Below, piece by piece: positions 1 to 5,179 of a DNA stretch of 8,044 bases. The DNA comes from CAZBWE01 sp964495465 (lineage in GTDB: Bacteria; Planctomycetota; Phycisphaerae; Sedimentisphaerales; Anaerobacaceae). The notes beneath the pieces were generated by a model that ran no database searches, was not told the origin of the DNA, and was given only the letters and a program-made list of their open reading frames with translations. A program made the position numbers and the translations under genes. Position 1 is the stretch's first letter, and each line of letters opens with the position of its first letter. The stretch spans positions 1 through 8,044 of the forward strand of contig CAZBWE010000092.1 in NCBI GenBank assembly GCA_964495465.1, given 5' to 3'.

Positions 1-2
1 AA

Positions 3-73
3 AGCGGGCGAAGGGAATCGGACCCTCCTATCTGGCTTGGGAAGCCAGCGCATTGCCACTATGCTACGCCCGC
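3..73 (-). tRNA. tRNA-Gly (anticodon CCC)
   Basis: The reverse strand folds into a complete cloverleaf. It has a 7-bp acceptor stem (GCGGGCG with CGCCCGC), a 4-bp D stem with loop AGTGGCA, a 5-bp anticodon stem (CTGGC with GCCAG) and loop TTCCCAA, which gives anticodon CCC and reads GGG glycine codons. The T stem is GAGGG with CCCTT and includes one G-T wobble. The discriminator base is U, as usual for bacterial tRNA-Gly. CCA is not encoded, so it must be added after transcription. The T loop reads TCCGATT, so position 55 is C where nearly all elongator tRNAs have T (pseudouridine). A consensus promoter lies just upstream, so it is probably transcribed on its own. Confidence 0.95.
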
Positions 74-94
74 AAAAATATTTCTCATTGATAA

Positions 95-124
95 ATTCTA
101 CAGAAATCGGCGGCTTGTTGTCAA
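95..124 (-). promoter_or_regulatory. sigma70-type promoter of the tRNA-Gly gene
   Basis: On the minus strand TTGACA (119-124) is followed after 18 bases by TAGAAT (95-100). The -35 matches the consensus fully and the -10 at five of six positions. Expected initiation is near 88, about 15 bases before the mature tRNA 5' end, which suits a short processed leader. Confidence 0.65.
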
Positions 125-138
125 ATCCTTTTCAGGAT
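125..138 (-). other. small hairpin with GAAA loop between the DUF502 gene and the tRNA promoter
   Basis: On the minus strand ATCCT and AGGAT flank a GAAA tetraloop, 26 bases after the DUF502 stop and touching the -35 of the tRNA promoter. Only two T residues follow it, so it is a poor intrinsic terminator. It could cap the DUF502 message or be chance. Confidence 0.25.
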
Positions 139-163
139 GCGCTATTTCAAATGTTGAATCCGG

Positions 164-718
164 TCAATCCCCGGCAACCCTGCCTGAGACGATAAAGGCC
201 ATCGCCTTGGAGCTGTCAATATCCATCGGCTTAACGGCTTCTTTGGGAAACAGCAGGACATTGCCGGCGAAGTTGTATGATTGAGGCAGATAGACCGCAA
301 CGTGGTTCTCAAGGCCGAGTTTGTCGAGACTCTCCCGTGTTATAAAGCCGATGACCTTGGCATCACTGCCGGGGCCAAGAGTTGCAAGCACGGGCTTGTC
401 GAATTTTCTTTTCTCACCCGCAAAGGCCTCGACAAGGTCTTTAATTGAGCTGTATAGCATCTTCACCAGCGGAACACGCGTGAAAATGCTTTCCAATAAA
501 TTGAAAAGTTTCCTGCCGATAAAGTTGGATGTAAGCAAGCCAATCAGAAATATGCCGACTATGGTGACCAAAAGACCCAGCCCGGGAATAGTGATTCTAA
601 ACAGGCCTCGAAAGAGCTTGTCCAGACTCGTAAATACATAGGTAATTATGAAGATTGACAGGCCGGCGGGAACAAAAATCAGCAGCCCTCGCAAAAAGTA
701 TTTCATAATCCTTTTCAT
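164..718 (-). CDS. DUF502 family membrane protein
   Basis: A 184-residue protein of the DUF502 family (Pfam PF04367), inner-membrane proteins of unknown molecular function. There are two hydrophobic segments, at about residues 7-29 and 46-68. A conserved soluble domain follows, with the family pattern of a Pro-rich VP..KMLYSSIKD stretch (82-94), a segment leading to GFITRES (124-130), YLPQSYNFAGNVLLFP (143-158) and a terminal IVSG. The frame is open further upstream, but ATG 718 is preceded by GGAG at 7 bases, and the conserved MKYFLRG start lies just behind it, so I chose this start. Nothing in the neighbourhood explains its job: a tRNA gene follows it and an unrecognised small ORF precedes it. 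The family call is firm; the function is unknown. Confidence 0.88.
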   Translation of the reverse strand: MKRIMKYFLRGLLIFVPAGLSIFIITYVFTSLDKLFRGLFRITIPGLGLLVTIVGIFLIGLLTSNFIGRKLFNLLESIFTRVPLVKMLYSSIKDLVEAFAGEKRKFDKPVLATLGPGSDAKVIGFITRESLDKLGLENHVAVYLPQSYNFAGNVLLFPKEAVKPMDIDSSKAMAFIVSGRVAGD

Positions 719-979
719 TTCGGTTCTCCGGTCGGGATTTCGCATATACACTTGTGAAAAACACCGCAATAATATACATTTGGTTATCAGATTTATACTG
801 AGTTTTCAACTAATTTTTCAGCTTCGTCCGGTTTTTTAATTACAGGACAGATAAGCAAAGCAGCGGAGAAAATACATACGCAAAGCTCGATAAACTGTAA
901 AGAGAGGTATAGCAGGATGTCAGAATAAGAGAGTGAACAACAAAGCTCTTTCTGTTAAAAATGTGAGGCGATGGTAAAC
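719..979. other. intergenic stretch without a supported gene
   Basis: Between the small hypothetical gene and the DUF502 gene there is AT-rich sequence with no ribosome binding site linked to a long frame, other than the GGAG of the DUF502 start. On the minus strand TTTACA and a weak TATGTA at 17-base spacing (about 875-905) could be a promoter, but the -10 is poor. I see no terminator behind the small ORF. Confidence 0.4.
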
Positions 980-1150
980 TTATGATGCAGGATAAGAGGT
1001 CGATTTTGAAAGCGGTTCTATTTTCAGGTCGGCCTTGCCTGAGATAAGGCGTATTATTTCCATCTTCGTTTCCCATTTGTGGGAATCAGGGCCATTGTTG
1101 GGCGGCTGGGCGGATTTGTTATTTCTTTTCTTGTCTCTTCGCCAGAACAT
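980..1150 (-). CDS. small hypothetical protein, 56 residues
   Basis: This short frame starts at an ATG placed 7 bases behind a very strong Shine-Dalgarno site (AAGGAGG), the best in the window. The product begins MFWRRDKKRNNKSAQPP: a basic, Asn/Pro-rich, probably disordered N-terminus. A more ordinary segment with KWETKMEIIRLISGKADLKI (residues 25-44) could form a short helix and strand. It has no signal peptide, membrane segment or cysteine motif, and I do not recognise the family. It lies 261 bases upstream of the DUF502 start on the same strand. A terminator-like hairpin lies about 70 bases upstream of it, so it may have its own promoter or be under attenuation. The case for a real gene rests on the ribosome binding site alone. 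Confidence 0.5.
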   Translation of the reverse strand: MFWRRDKKRNNKSAQPPNNGPDSHKWETKMEIIRLISGKADLKIEPLSKSTSYPAS

Positions 1151-1217
1151 TTCGTATCCTCCTTGTTTATCAATGCTTTATACTGGTTATCTCTCAAGCA
1201 TCTTCCTTTCATTTTGA

Positions 1218-1251
1218 CTAAAAAAATCGGCCTTGGTTCCGATGTTTTTAG
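1218..1251. terminator. long hairpin, probable bidirectional intrinsic terminator
   Basis: CTAAAAA (1218-1224) pairs with TTTTTAG (1245-1251), and ATCGG (1226-1230) pairs with CCGAT (1239-1243), around an 8-base loop. One A-G mismatch sits between the two arms. Read on the minus strand, the GC part is followed by six T residues; on the plus strand, by G then five T residues. It could end transcription in both directions. Candidate users are the synthase-like gene ending at 1452, or a short RNA from the promoter at 1345-1373. Confidence 0.6.
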
Positions 1252-1338
1252 CTAAAAATGATATTTTTCCCTTATTTTTAATGTATGCCTGCAAAACGAG
1301 AAGAACTTATGGGCAGGTCCTATAATCCTCGATATTAC
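1219..1338 (-). ncRNA. candidate small untranslated RNA
   Basis: A promoter (1345-1373) and a terminator-like hairpin (1218-1251) delimit a possible minus-strand transcript of about 120 bases that contains no convincing ORF. Inside, CCTGC and GCAGG can form a 5-bp stem around a 20-base loop (about 1290-1319). Further on, AAAAAT and ATTTTT can pair around ATC. No known RNA family is recognised. It could equally be the leader of the 56-residue ORF with an attenuator. Confidence 0.3.
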
Positions 1339-1344
1339 CTACTG

Positions 1345-1373
1345 TTTCTAATGAAAAGATGAGGTTTTGTCAA
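1345..1373 (-). promoter_or_regulatory. sigma70-type promoter, minus strand
   Basis: A perfect TTGACA (1368-1373) is followed, after exactly 17 bases, by TAGAAA (1345-1350; four of six matches). Expected initiation is near 1338. It lies outside coding sequence, 79 bases or so past the end of the synthase-like gene, and points toward the small RNA candidate and the 56-residue ORF. Confidence 0.5.
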
Positions 1374-1451
1374 GTATCGAAGGGGGTAAAAGGAGATTTT
1401 TTGATTTATTTATAGTAAATGTCTGAATTGGCTAAAATCCGCTTTTTTGGG

Positions 1452-2396
1452 TTAATGAGTGGATTTTGGCGACGCTTTTCTTTGTTGTTTTCGCAACCAG
1501 TTCACCGGTGCGCGGTCGTCGGTGAGGACTCTTGCTCGCCGGTCGGGACGCGGATTTGGTCGAAGCCGCTTTGCAATCGTTTGCATATTGAATGCGAAAT
1601 CATATTTGCTCTGTAGCATCTTGGCTTCTTCTACTGCTTCTCTGGTTGTAAGCATCCTGCCGGCTGGTCCGGGCGCCACCAGTATAGCATTGTCGGAATA
1701 GGCGCCGTAAAACGCCTGGCACCTTTCGAAGACAGCTAAAAAGGTTTTGACCTCCGCATCGTAAAGACGGTTGGTGTAAAATACATTCGCTACCACCGCG
1801 CCGTCCTCAGCCAGCACGCCCTTTAACTCTTCGAGAAACTCCTTTGTCATCAGGTGGAACGGAATATAGTCGCTGTTGAAAGCATCCAGAATAATTAGGT
1901 CGTATTTCGGCACAGGGTCGAGTCGCAGTTGCTTTTTGACAAACATCCGGCCATCGTCGATATGGACCTTCAGCTTATTGTCTTCGCGGAAGGAAAAAAA
2001 CTGTCTTGCTATCGTCTGTATCTCAGGGTCTATTTCCGCCACATCGATATCGAGCTGCGGCAGATAATGGCGCATATCCCGCGGGATAACGCCGCCGCCC
2101 AGGCCCAGGACAAGCATCCTTTTTGGCTGGGGCTGGTAGAGCAGCCCACAGAAAGTCAGCTCGGTGTATTCGAGCATGTGCCGGCGGAGGTCGTCCAGAT
2201 TGACCTGACTTTGTATCGCTACCGGAGACCGCCTGCCGAATTGAAGGGATACTACGGGACCGCGTCTGGAAACAAATATGCGATGGTAGAGCGAATCTTT
2301 CTGGAAAATCAGCCGGCCTAAATCATTATCAGCAGCAAAACCAGCAGATAAAACAACCGCAGCACAAACCACAAAGAGCAGGGTGGTCTTGCACAT
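1452..2396 (-). CDS. spermidine synthase-like (spermine/spermidine synthase fold) protein with N-terminal signal sequence
   Basis: A 314-residue protein with a Rossmann methyltransferase-like fold of the spermidine synthase superfamily. It shows the nucleoside-binding loop LVLGLGGGVIPRD (95-107), the acidic EIDPEI (121-126) that would hold the ribose, HIDDGRMF (145-152), LDAFNSDYIPFHLMT (170-184) in the catalytic-loop position, and the C-terminal LTDDRAPVNWL. These are signatures of the 'fused MFS/spermidine synthase' family, in which true polyamine synthesis is doubtful. The N-terminus MCKTTLLFVVCAAVVLSAGFA looks like a Sec signal peptide (possible cut after A21) or a membrane anchor. Start 2396 has AGGG 8 bases upstream and lies one base past the stop of the membrane gene. 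ATG 2417 is the alternative. Translation is probably coupled to the upstream gene. Confidence 0.82.
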   Translation of the reverse strand: MCKTTLLFVVCAAVVLSAGFAADNDLGRLIFQKDSLYHRIFVSRRGPVVSLQFGRRSPVAIQSQVNLDDLRRHMLEYTELTFCGLLYQPQPKRMLVLGLGGGVIPRDMRHYLPQLDIDVAEIDPEIQTIARQFFSFREDNKLKVHIDDGRMFVKKQLRLDPVPKYDLIILDAFNSDYIPFHLMTKEFLEELKGVLAEDGAVVANVFYTNRLYDAEVKTFLAVFERCQAFYGAYSDNAILVAPGPAGRMLTTREAVEEAKMLQSKYDFAFNMQTIAKRLRPNPRPDRRARVLTDDRAPVNWLRKQQRKASPKSTH

Positions 2397-2397
2397 T

Positions 2398-3066
2398 TTA
2401 TTTTCCCTGAACGTCATTGCTCGTTCCCTTTCTGCCCTGAATGGCCGCCTGTAACAGAATCGCTCCGCCGAGTGCAACAAGGGCAATTCCCGAGGCACAA
2501 ATCGTCCGTTGAACAGAAAGAATTACGAGGTAAAATGCGGTTACGATACAGCCGGCAAAGCTTGCGGCGGTTGAAAAGGCAAGCACCATGCCCGTATTGA
2601 ATCCTGAATCGCTCGCTCGTTGCGTTAGCCAGCGCACCGCTGTCGGCGAAACGGTTCCAATAAGCACAGTCGGTATGCCGAACAGGATAATAGCAGCGAG
2701 AAGAGACCCCCACTTCTCGTCCAGGCCGATGTTGAATATCCCATCGCATACAGGCCCTGTGAAAAACGGCATAGCGCACAGCCAAGCGCCGGCGGCGATA
2801 AGGTTGAACGCCAGCAACAGCTTACTGTTGGCCTTTCTGGAAAGCCATCCGCCGAACATATATCCGGCTGAAAGACTGAGCAGGAAAACACCGATGACGC
2901 TGCCCATTACTACGTACACGGCACTGCCGAAATACGGAGAGAGCACCCTTACTCCGAGGATTTCCAGCTCCATTGTGAACCAGCCGCAGCAGCACACAAT
3001 AAAAACAATCGTCAAGGTACGGAGCACGCTGCGGTTCGCCGGCTCGGCTTTTTTGGATTGCATCAT
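2398..3066 (-). CDS. polytopic membrane protein, N-terminal half of the fused MFS/spermidine synthase type
   Basis: A 222-residue protein with about six hydrophobic segments (roughly 15-31, 46-71, 83-105, 121-138, 158-184 and 190-209). The stretch MELEILGVRVLSPYFGSA (32-49) followed by GVFLLSLSAGYMFGGWLS (59-76), the GTVSPTAVRW motif (137-146) and GMVLAFSTAASFAGCIVTAF (159-178) match the membrane domain of proteins annotated as fused MFS/spermidine synthase. In those relatives the synthase domain follows in the same chain. Here the chain stops and a separate gene carries that domain. ATG 3066 is followed directly by a second ATG; GGA lies 4 bases before the first and 7 before the second, so either may serve. 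The family call is fairly firm; the substrate or role is unknown. Confidence 0.78.
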   Translation of the reverse strand: MMQSKKAEPANRSVLRTLTIVFIVCCCGWFTMELEILGVRVLSPYFGSAVYVVMGSVIGVFLLSLSAGYMFGGWLSRKANSKLLLAFNLIAAGAWLCAMPFFTGPVCDGIFNIGLDEKWGSLLAAIILFGIPTVLIGTVSPTAVRWLTQRASDSGFNTGMVLAFSTAASFAGCIVTAFYLVILSVQRTICASGIALVALGGAILLQAAIQGRKGTSNDVQGK

Positions 3067-3089
3067 TTAATCCGAATCCTTATACCGAT

Positions 3090-3105
3090 ATTGGGAAAGC
3101 CCAAT
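3090..3105 (-). other. hairpin in the leader of the membrane gene
   Basis: ATTGGG and CCCAAT form a 6-bp stem around a 4-base loop, ending 24 bases before the start codon at 3066. It is too far from a T tract to be a terminator. It could stabilise the message or affect ribosome access. Confidence 0.25.
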
Positions 3106-3237
3106 TGACTTGTTGCGCTGATATAAAAAAAACTATATAGAACGTATTCGGCCTCAGCGCTTGTATGATGCAGAAGTCACCAGGTGCATAATTCTTGAAC
3201 GTATCTGTTTATAGACAATTATACCGCTGGTTTTTTC

Positions 3238-3699
3238 CTACGGCACAAACTCAATGTGGTCGAGCAGGACGTTCGGCTCGGCGTATGTGAACAATATTTT
3301 GCAGGGCCCGTCAGCCTTCTGGGTATAATGAACAGTATCAAGAGTCGGCAGAATTTCGCCCGGACTTTCCGGGTATAAACGCCCTTCAAAAGTATCGCCA
3401 ATGGACAGATAAAAGGCATCCTCATCAAAAGAGGTTCCCAGTGCAAAGACTGTTATTTGATAGTTGCCTTTGCTCAACTGGATTGTTTTCTCCGCCTGGC
3501 TGTATTCATCCTGAAGCACGACGACCTTTCCACCGCTGGCTTCTTCGAGGTCCTGCACCTTTGCATTGGTCAGCTTGAAATCTTCCACCTCAAGGGTGAA
3601 TTTTTTATTTCCAACTAACTCAATTTTGGGTTCATCCGTTTGGGAACAGCCGAAGGCCGTCAGGGCGATTACCGAAACCACCATCCATTTTGCTCTCAT
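3238..3699 (-). CDS. small lipoprotein with a carbohydrate-binding-module-like domain
   Basis: A 153-residue predicted lipoprotein. It has a basic start MRAKW, a hydrophobic run, then TAFGC with Cys18 as the likely lipidated residue, so it is probably membrane-anchored and exposed outside the cytoplasm. The body is all-beta in character. It follows the order seen in CBM6/CBM35-like galactose-binding folds: TLEVEDFKL near the front (35-43), ASGGKVVVLQD (54-64), an amphipathic strand KTIQLSKGNYQITVFALG (71-88), and a closing LLDHIEFVP. No catalytic domain is attached, and ligand residues cannot be assigned by eye. Start ATG 3699 has AAGGAG 8 bases upstream. It sits between the L34 gene and the membrane gene on the same strand, with sizeable gaps on both sides, so it is probably transcribed alone. 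The lipoprotein call is firm; the CBM-like call is tentative. Confidence 0.72.
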   Translation of the reverse strand: MRAKWMVVSVIALTAFGCSQTDEPKIELVGNKKFTLEVEDFKLTNAKVQDLEEASGGKVVVLQDEYSQAEKTIQLSKGNYQITVFALGTSFDEDAFYLSIGDTFEGRLYPESPGEILPTLDTVHYTQKADGPCKILFTYAEPNVLLDHIEFVP

Positions 3700-3856
3700 A
3701 AATCTTTCTCCTTTCTTATTGATAGAAACTGCTCAAAATCAGTAAATCACAACAAACCGACCATATAAGGTTGTATAAAAAGTATTTTTATTAAATCAGC
3801 CGGGAAATCGCAAGGTTTTTGTGAAATCTTCGGTTGTAATGGGTAATATATGAATC

Positions 3857-3988
3857 TTAAACAGTATTAACCGAGCGTCCTACCCGTCGTTTTCTGCTTA
3901 GTGTTTTGCGTCCGTTTTTGGTTCGCATACGTGCTCTAAAGCCGCTTTTCCGCGCCCTTTTTATTTTGCTGATGCGATGGTTCTTCAC
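3857..3988 (-). CDS. rpmH: 50S ribosomal protein L34
   Basis: A 43-residue, very basic protein starting MKNHRISKIKRARK, with the L34 core SGFRARMRTKNGRKTLSRKR (residues 15-34). Compared with the usual L34 pattern, the S.IKR.R..GFRARM.TKNGRK.L.R+R spine is intact. The customary QPS near residue 6 is replaced by RIS, and the C-terminus is GRSVNTV. L34 is a small subunit-assembly protein of the large ribosomal particle. The start is GTG, supported by AGGAG 7 bases upstream and by the position of the conserved N-terminus. In many bacteria rpmH is followed by rnpA and yidC. Here the next gene, 158 bases on, encodes a lipoprotein, and no rnpA is seen in the window. A near-consensus promoter precedes it. 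Confidence 0.93.
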   Translation of the reverse strand: MKNHRISKIKRARKSGFRARMRTKNGRKTLSRKRRVGRSVNTV

Positions 3989-4035
3989 GAGAAATCTCCT
4001 GATAGAAAAATAAGCATTTTTACAACTGATTAATC

Positions 4036-4059
4036 GTTCCGATTTTCCGGTAATGGAAC
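4036..4059 (-). promoter_or_regulatory. inverted repeat in the rpmH leader
   Basis: GTTCC and GGAAC can pair around 14 bases. The inner TTCC at 4045-4048 can pair instead with GGAA at 4055-4058, so two mutually exclusive small hairpins are possible in the roughly 78-base leader between the promoter and the GTG start. A control role is speculative. Confidence 0.2.
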
Positions 4060-4072
4060 TTTCTGGCGCGGT

Positions 4073-4100
4073 ATTATAACATTATTTCCCTTTGTTTCAA
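4073..4100 (-). promoter_or_regulatory. rpmH: sigma70-type promoter of rpmH
   Basis: On the minus strand TTGAAA (4095-4100) is followed after 16 bases by a perfect TATAAT (4073-4078). Initiation is expected near 4066, giving a leader of about 78 bases before the GTG start. It lies just past the end of the MtfA-type gene, so the L34 gene probably does not depend on read-through. Confidence 0.7.
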
Positions 4101-4126
4101 GATGTGTTCAAGCTCAGCAACTTATA

Positions 4127-4891
4127 TCAGAAGAAGTCGGCGGGGTCCTGTTGATAAAACCGCTTTAGTTCGTTATAAAGTTCCGGATGAGCATTTTTCA
4201 ATTCTTTTGGCCTTTCGAAAAAAAATTCTGTTGCTACAGCAAAGAACTCTGCCGGATTTTCGGTGCCATATTTGTTTAAAAGGGTCGGACGATTCAGAGC
4301 TTTTTCCTGCTTGAGCTTCTTGTAGTCTTTTTCCAGCACGCGCGCCCATGCAATATAGCTCGAGCGGCTGATAAGTACCGAAGTGCTGTCGCCTCTTCCG
4401 CCGGAAGTGTCGATTTGATGAGCGAATTCGTGAAAAACGACGTTGTGGCCGTCGTTGATATCCGCGGCGCCGTGCTTTACGTCATCCCACGAAAGAACGA
4501 CCGAACCCCGATGCCACGATTCGCCAAGAAGAACCTGCGGAGCCTCGGCTACTACTCCGGACGGCAGATGTTCTATACGGCTTGCTATAAAGGCATGAGG
4601 ATATACCAGTATCGACGAAAGGCCGGGATAGTAATCGGTTTCTCGGTGCAGAAGCAATATACAGGCCTGTGTGGCTATCGTGAGTTTTATCTCATCGGTT
4701 ATTTTTAGACCGCCGCAGCCTTCAAAACGTTTTTCCGCAAGGAAGATAAGGATGTGGCGCCGCAGCTCGTCTTTATCCTCCGGTGGCAGGTAATCGTAGA
4801 GTGGGACATTGCGCCTGATAATTTTCAACCATTGCTCCGGAAATAACCTGCCGGCAATTCGATGCCGCCGCCATTTCTTAAACCAAAACAT
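4127..4891 (-). CDS. mtfA: MtfA-type zinc-dependent peptidase (M90 family)
   Basis: A 254-residue protein matching Mlc titration factor A and the M90 peptidase family, near the roughly 265 residues of the enterobacterial protein. The zinc motif is VVFHEFAHQID (151-161), with His154 and His158 as ligands and Glu155 as the catalytic acid. NPAEFFAVATEFFFERP (212-228) supplies the likely third ligand, Glu215, and carries a family signature. The N-terminus FKKWRRHRIAGRLFPEQWLKI is also family-typical. In E. coli MtfA binds the glucose repressor Mlc; no Mlc or PTS gene is visible here, so its partner is unknown and it may act simply as a peptidase. ATG 4891 directly follows an in-frame TGA, which fixes the start. 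AGGG lies 8 bases upstream, and a stronger AGGAGG at 24 bases is too far to help. Confidence 0.9.
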   Translation of the reverse strand: MFWFKKWRRHRIAGRLFPEQWLKIIRRNVPLYDYLPPEDKDELRRHILIFLAEKRFEGCGGLKITDEIKLTIATQACILLLHRETDYYPGLSSILVYPHAFIASRIEHLPSGVVAEAPQVLLGESWHRGSVVLSWDDVKHGAADINDGHNVVFHEFAHQIDTSGGRGDSTSVLISRSSYIAWARVLEKDYKKLKQEKALNRPTLLNKYGTENPAEFFAVATEFFFERPKELKNAHPELYNELKRFYQQDPADFF

Positions 4892-4985
4892 TCAGTCAGC
4901 CCTTTTTTAATTCCTCCTGCTATGGATTTTCAACGCGAATAGCCGGAGTTTCAGATTATGTTTTCTTGAAAAAATAATCTATTTG

Positions 4986-5014
4986 TTGTGCTAAACCGAT
5001 ATTAACAGTATATT
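4986..5014 (+). promoter_or_regulatory. weak promoter candidate for the flavoprotein gene
   Basis: TTGTGC (4986-4991) and TATATT (5009-5014) are 17 bases apart. The -10 is good and the -35 matches at only three positions. A direct repeat ATATTAAC with an 11-base period (4999-5006 and 5010-5017) overlaps the spacer and the -10, where an operator might lie. Confidence 0.25.
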
Positions 5015-5038
5015 AACTTTATTGTTAAATTGAAATGA

Positions 5039-5179
5039 TTGTTTAATAAAGCGTCGAAACAGCAGAACCGACGCCCAAAAGTAGCGTTTTTGATACTTAT
5101 CATTATCGTCATTTCTCTTATTCTGCCGGCCTTTATTAAACAAGGTGAATATGTATATGGACCACTTACCGCCCCTTAA
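5039..5179 (+). CDS. possible small single-pass membrane protein (46 residues, TTG start)
   Basis: An open frame begins with TTG directly after an in-frame TGA. It reads FNKASKQQNRRPKVA, a hydrophobic run FLILIIVISLILPAFI, then KQGEYVYGPLTAP and a stop. A basic, polar head followed by a 16-residue hydrophobic helix is what a small inner-membrane protein looks like. It overlaps the start of the flavoprotein gene by up to 35 bases in another frame, which could couple their translation. Against it: the start is TTG, there is no Shine-Dalgarno sequence in front, and I recognise no family. It may be a real small protein, a remnant of a longer gene that lost its start, or chance. Confidence 0.33.
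   Translation: MFNKASKQQNRRPKVAFLILIIIVISLILPAFIKQGEYVYGPLTAP

Noticed and set aside
840..1076. 78-codon minus-strand frame overlapping the 56-residue ORF
   Set aside because: Its ATG lacks a ribosome site, and its Ser/Leu-rich translation looks like noncoding AT-rich sequence. The frame starting at 1150 has the strong Shine-Dalgarno site.
1419..1616. 65-codon plus-strand frame behind an AAAAGGAG site
   Set aside because: The GGAG is more than 20 bases from the ATG, and most of the frame is antisense to the end of the synthase-like gene.
1929..2321. 130-codon plus-strand open frame
   Set aside because: It is antisense to the synthase-like gene, whose nucleoside-binding motifs lie in the same stretch. 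It has no start signal or recognisable protein pattern.
1452..2498. Synthase-like protein starting at 2498 or 2417
   Set aside because: The 2498 start adds 34 residues unlike the family and overlaps the upstream gene by about 100 bases. The 2417 start is possible, but 2396 gives a clean signal sequence and ribosome spacing.
2588..3070. 160-codon plus-strand open frame
   Set aside because: It lies opposite the membrane protein gene, has no ribosome binding site and shows no domain pattern. The minus-strand frame has clear family motifs.
3128..3146. T run next to CTATATAG as a terminator upstream of the membrane gene
   Set aside because: The palindrome is self-complementary with no loop and is all AT except for its ends, so it would not make a terminator hairpin.
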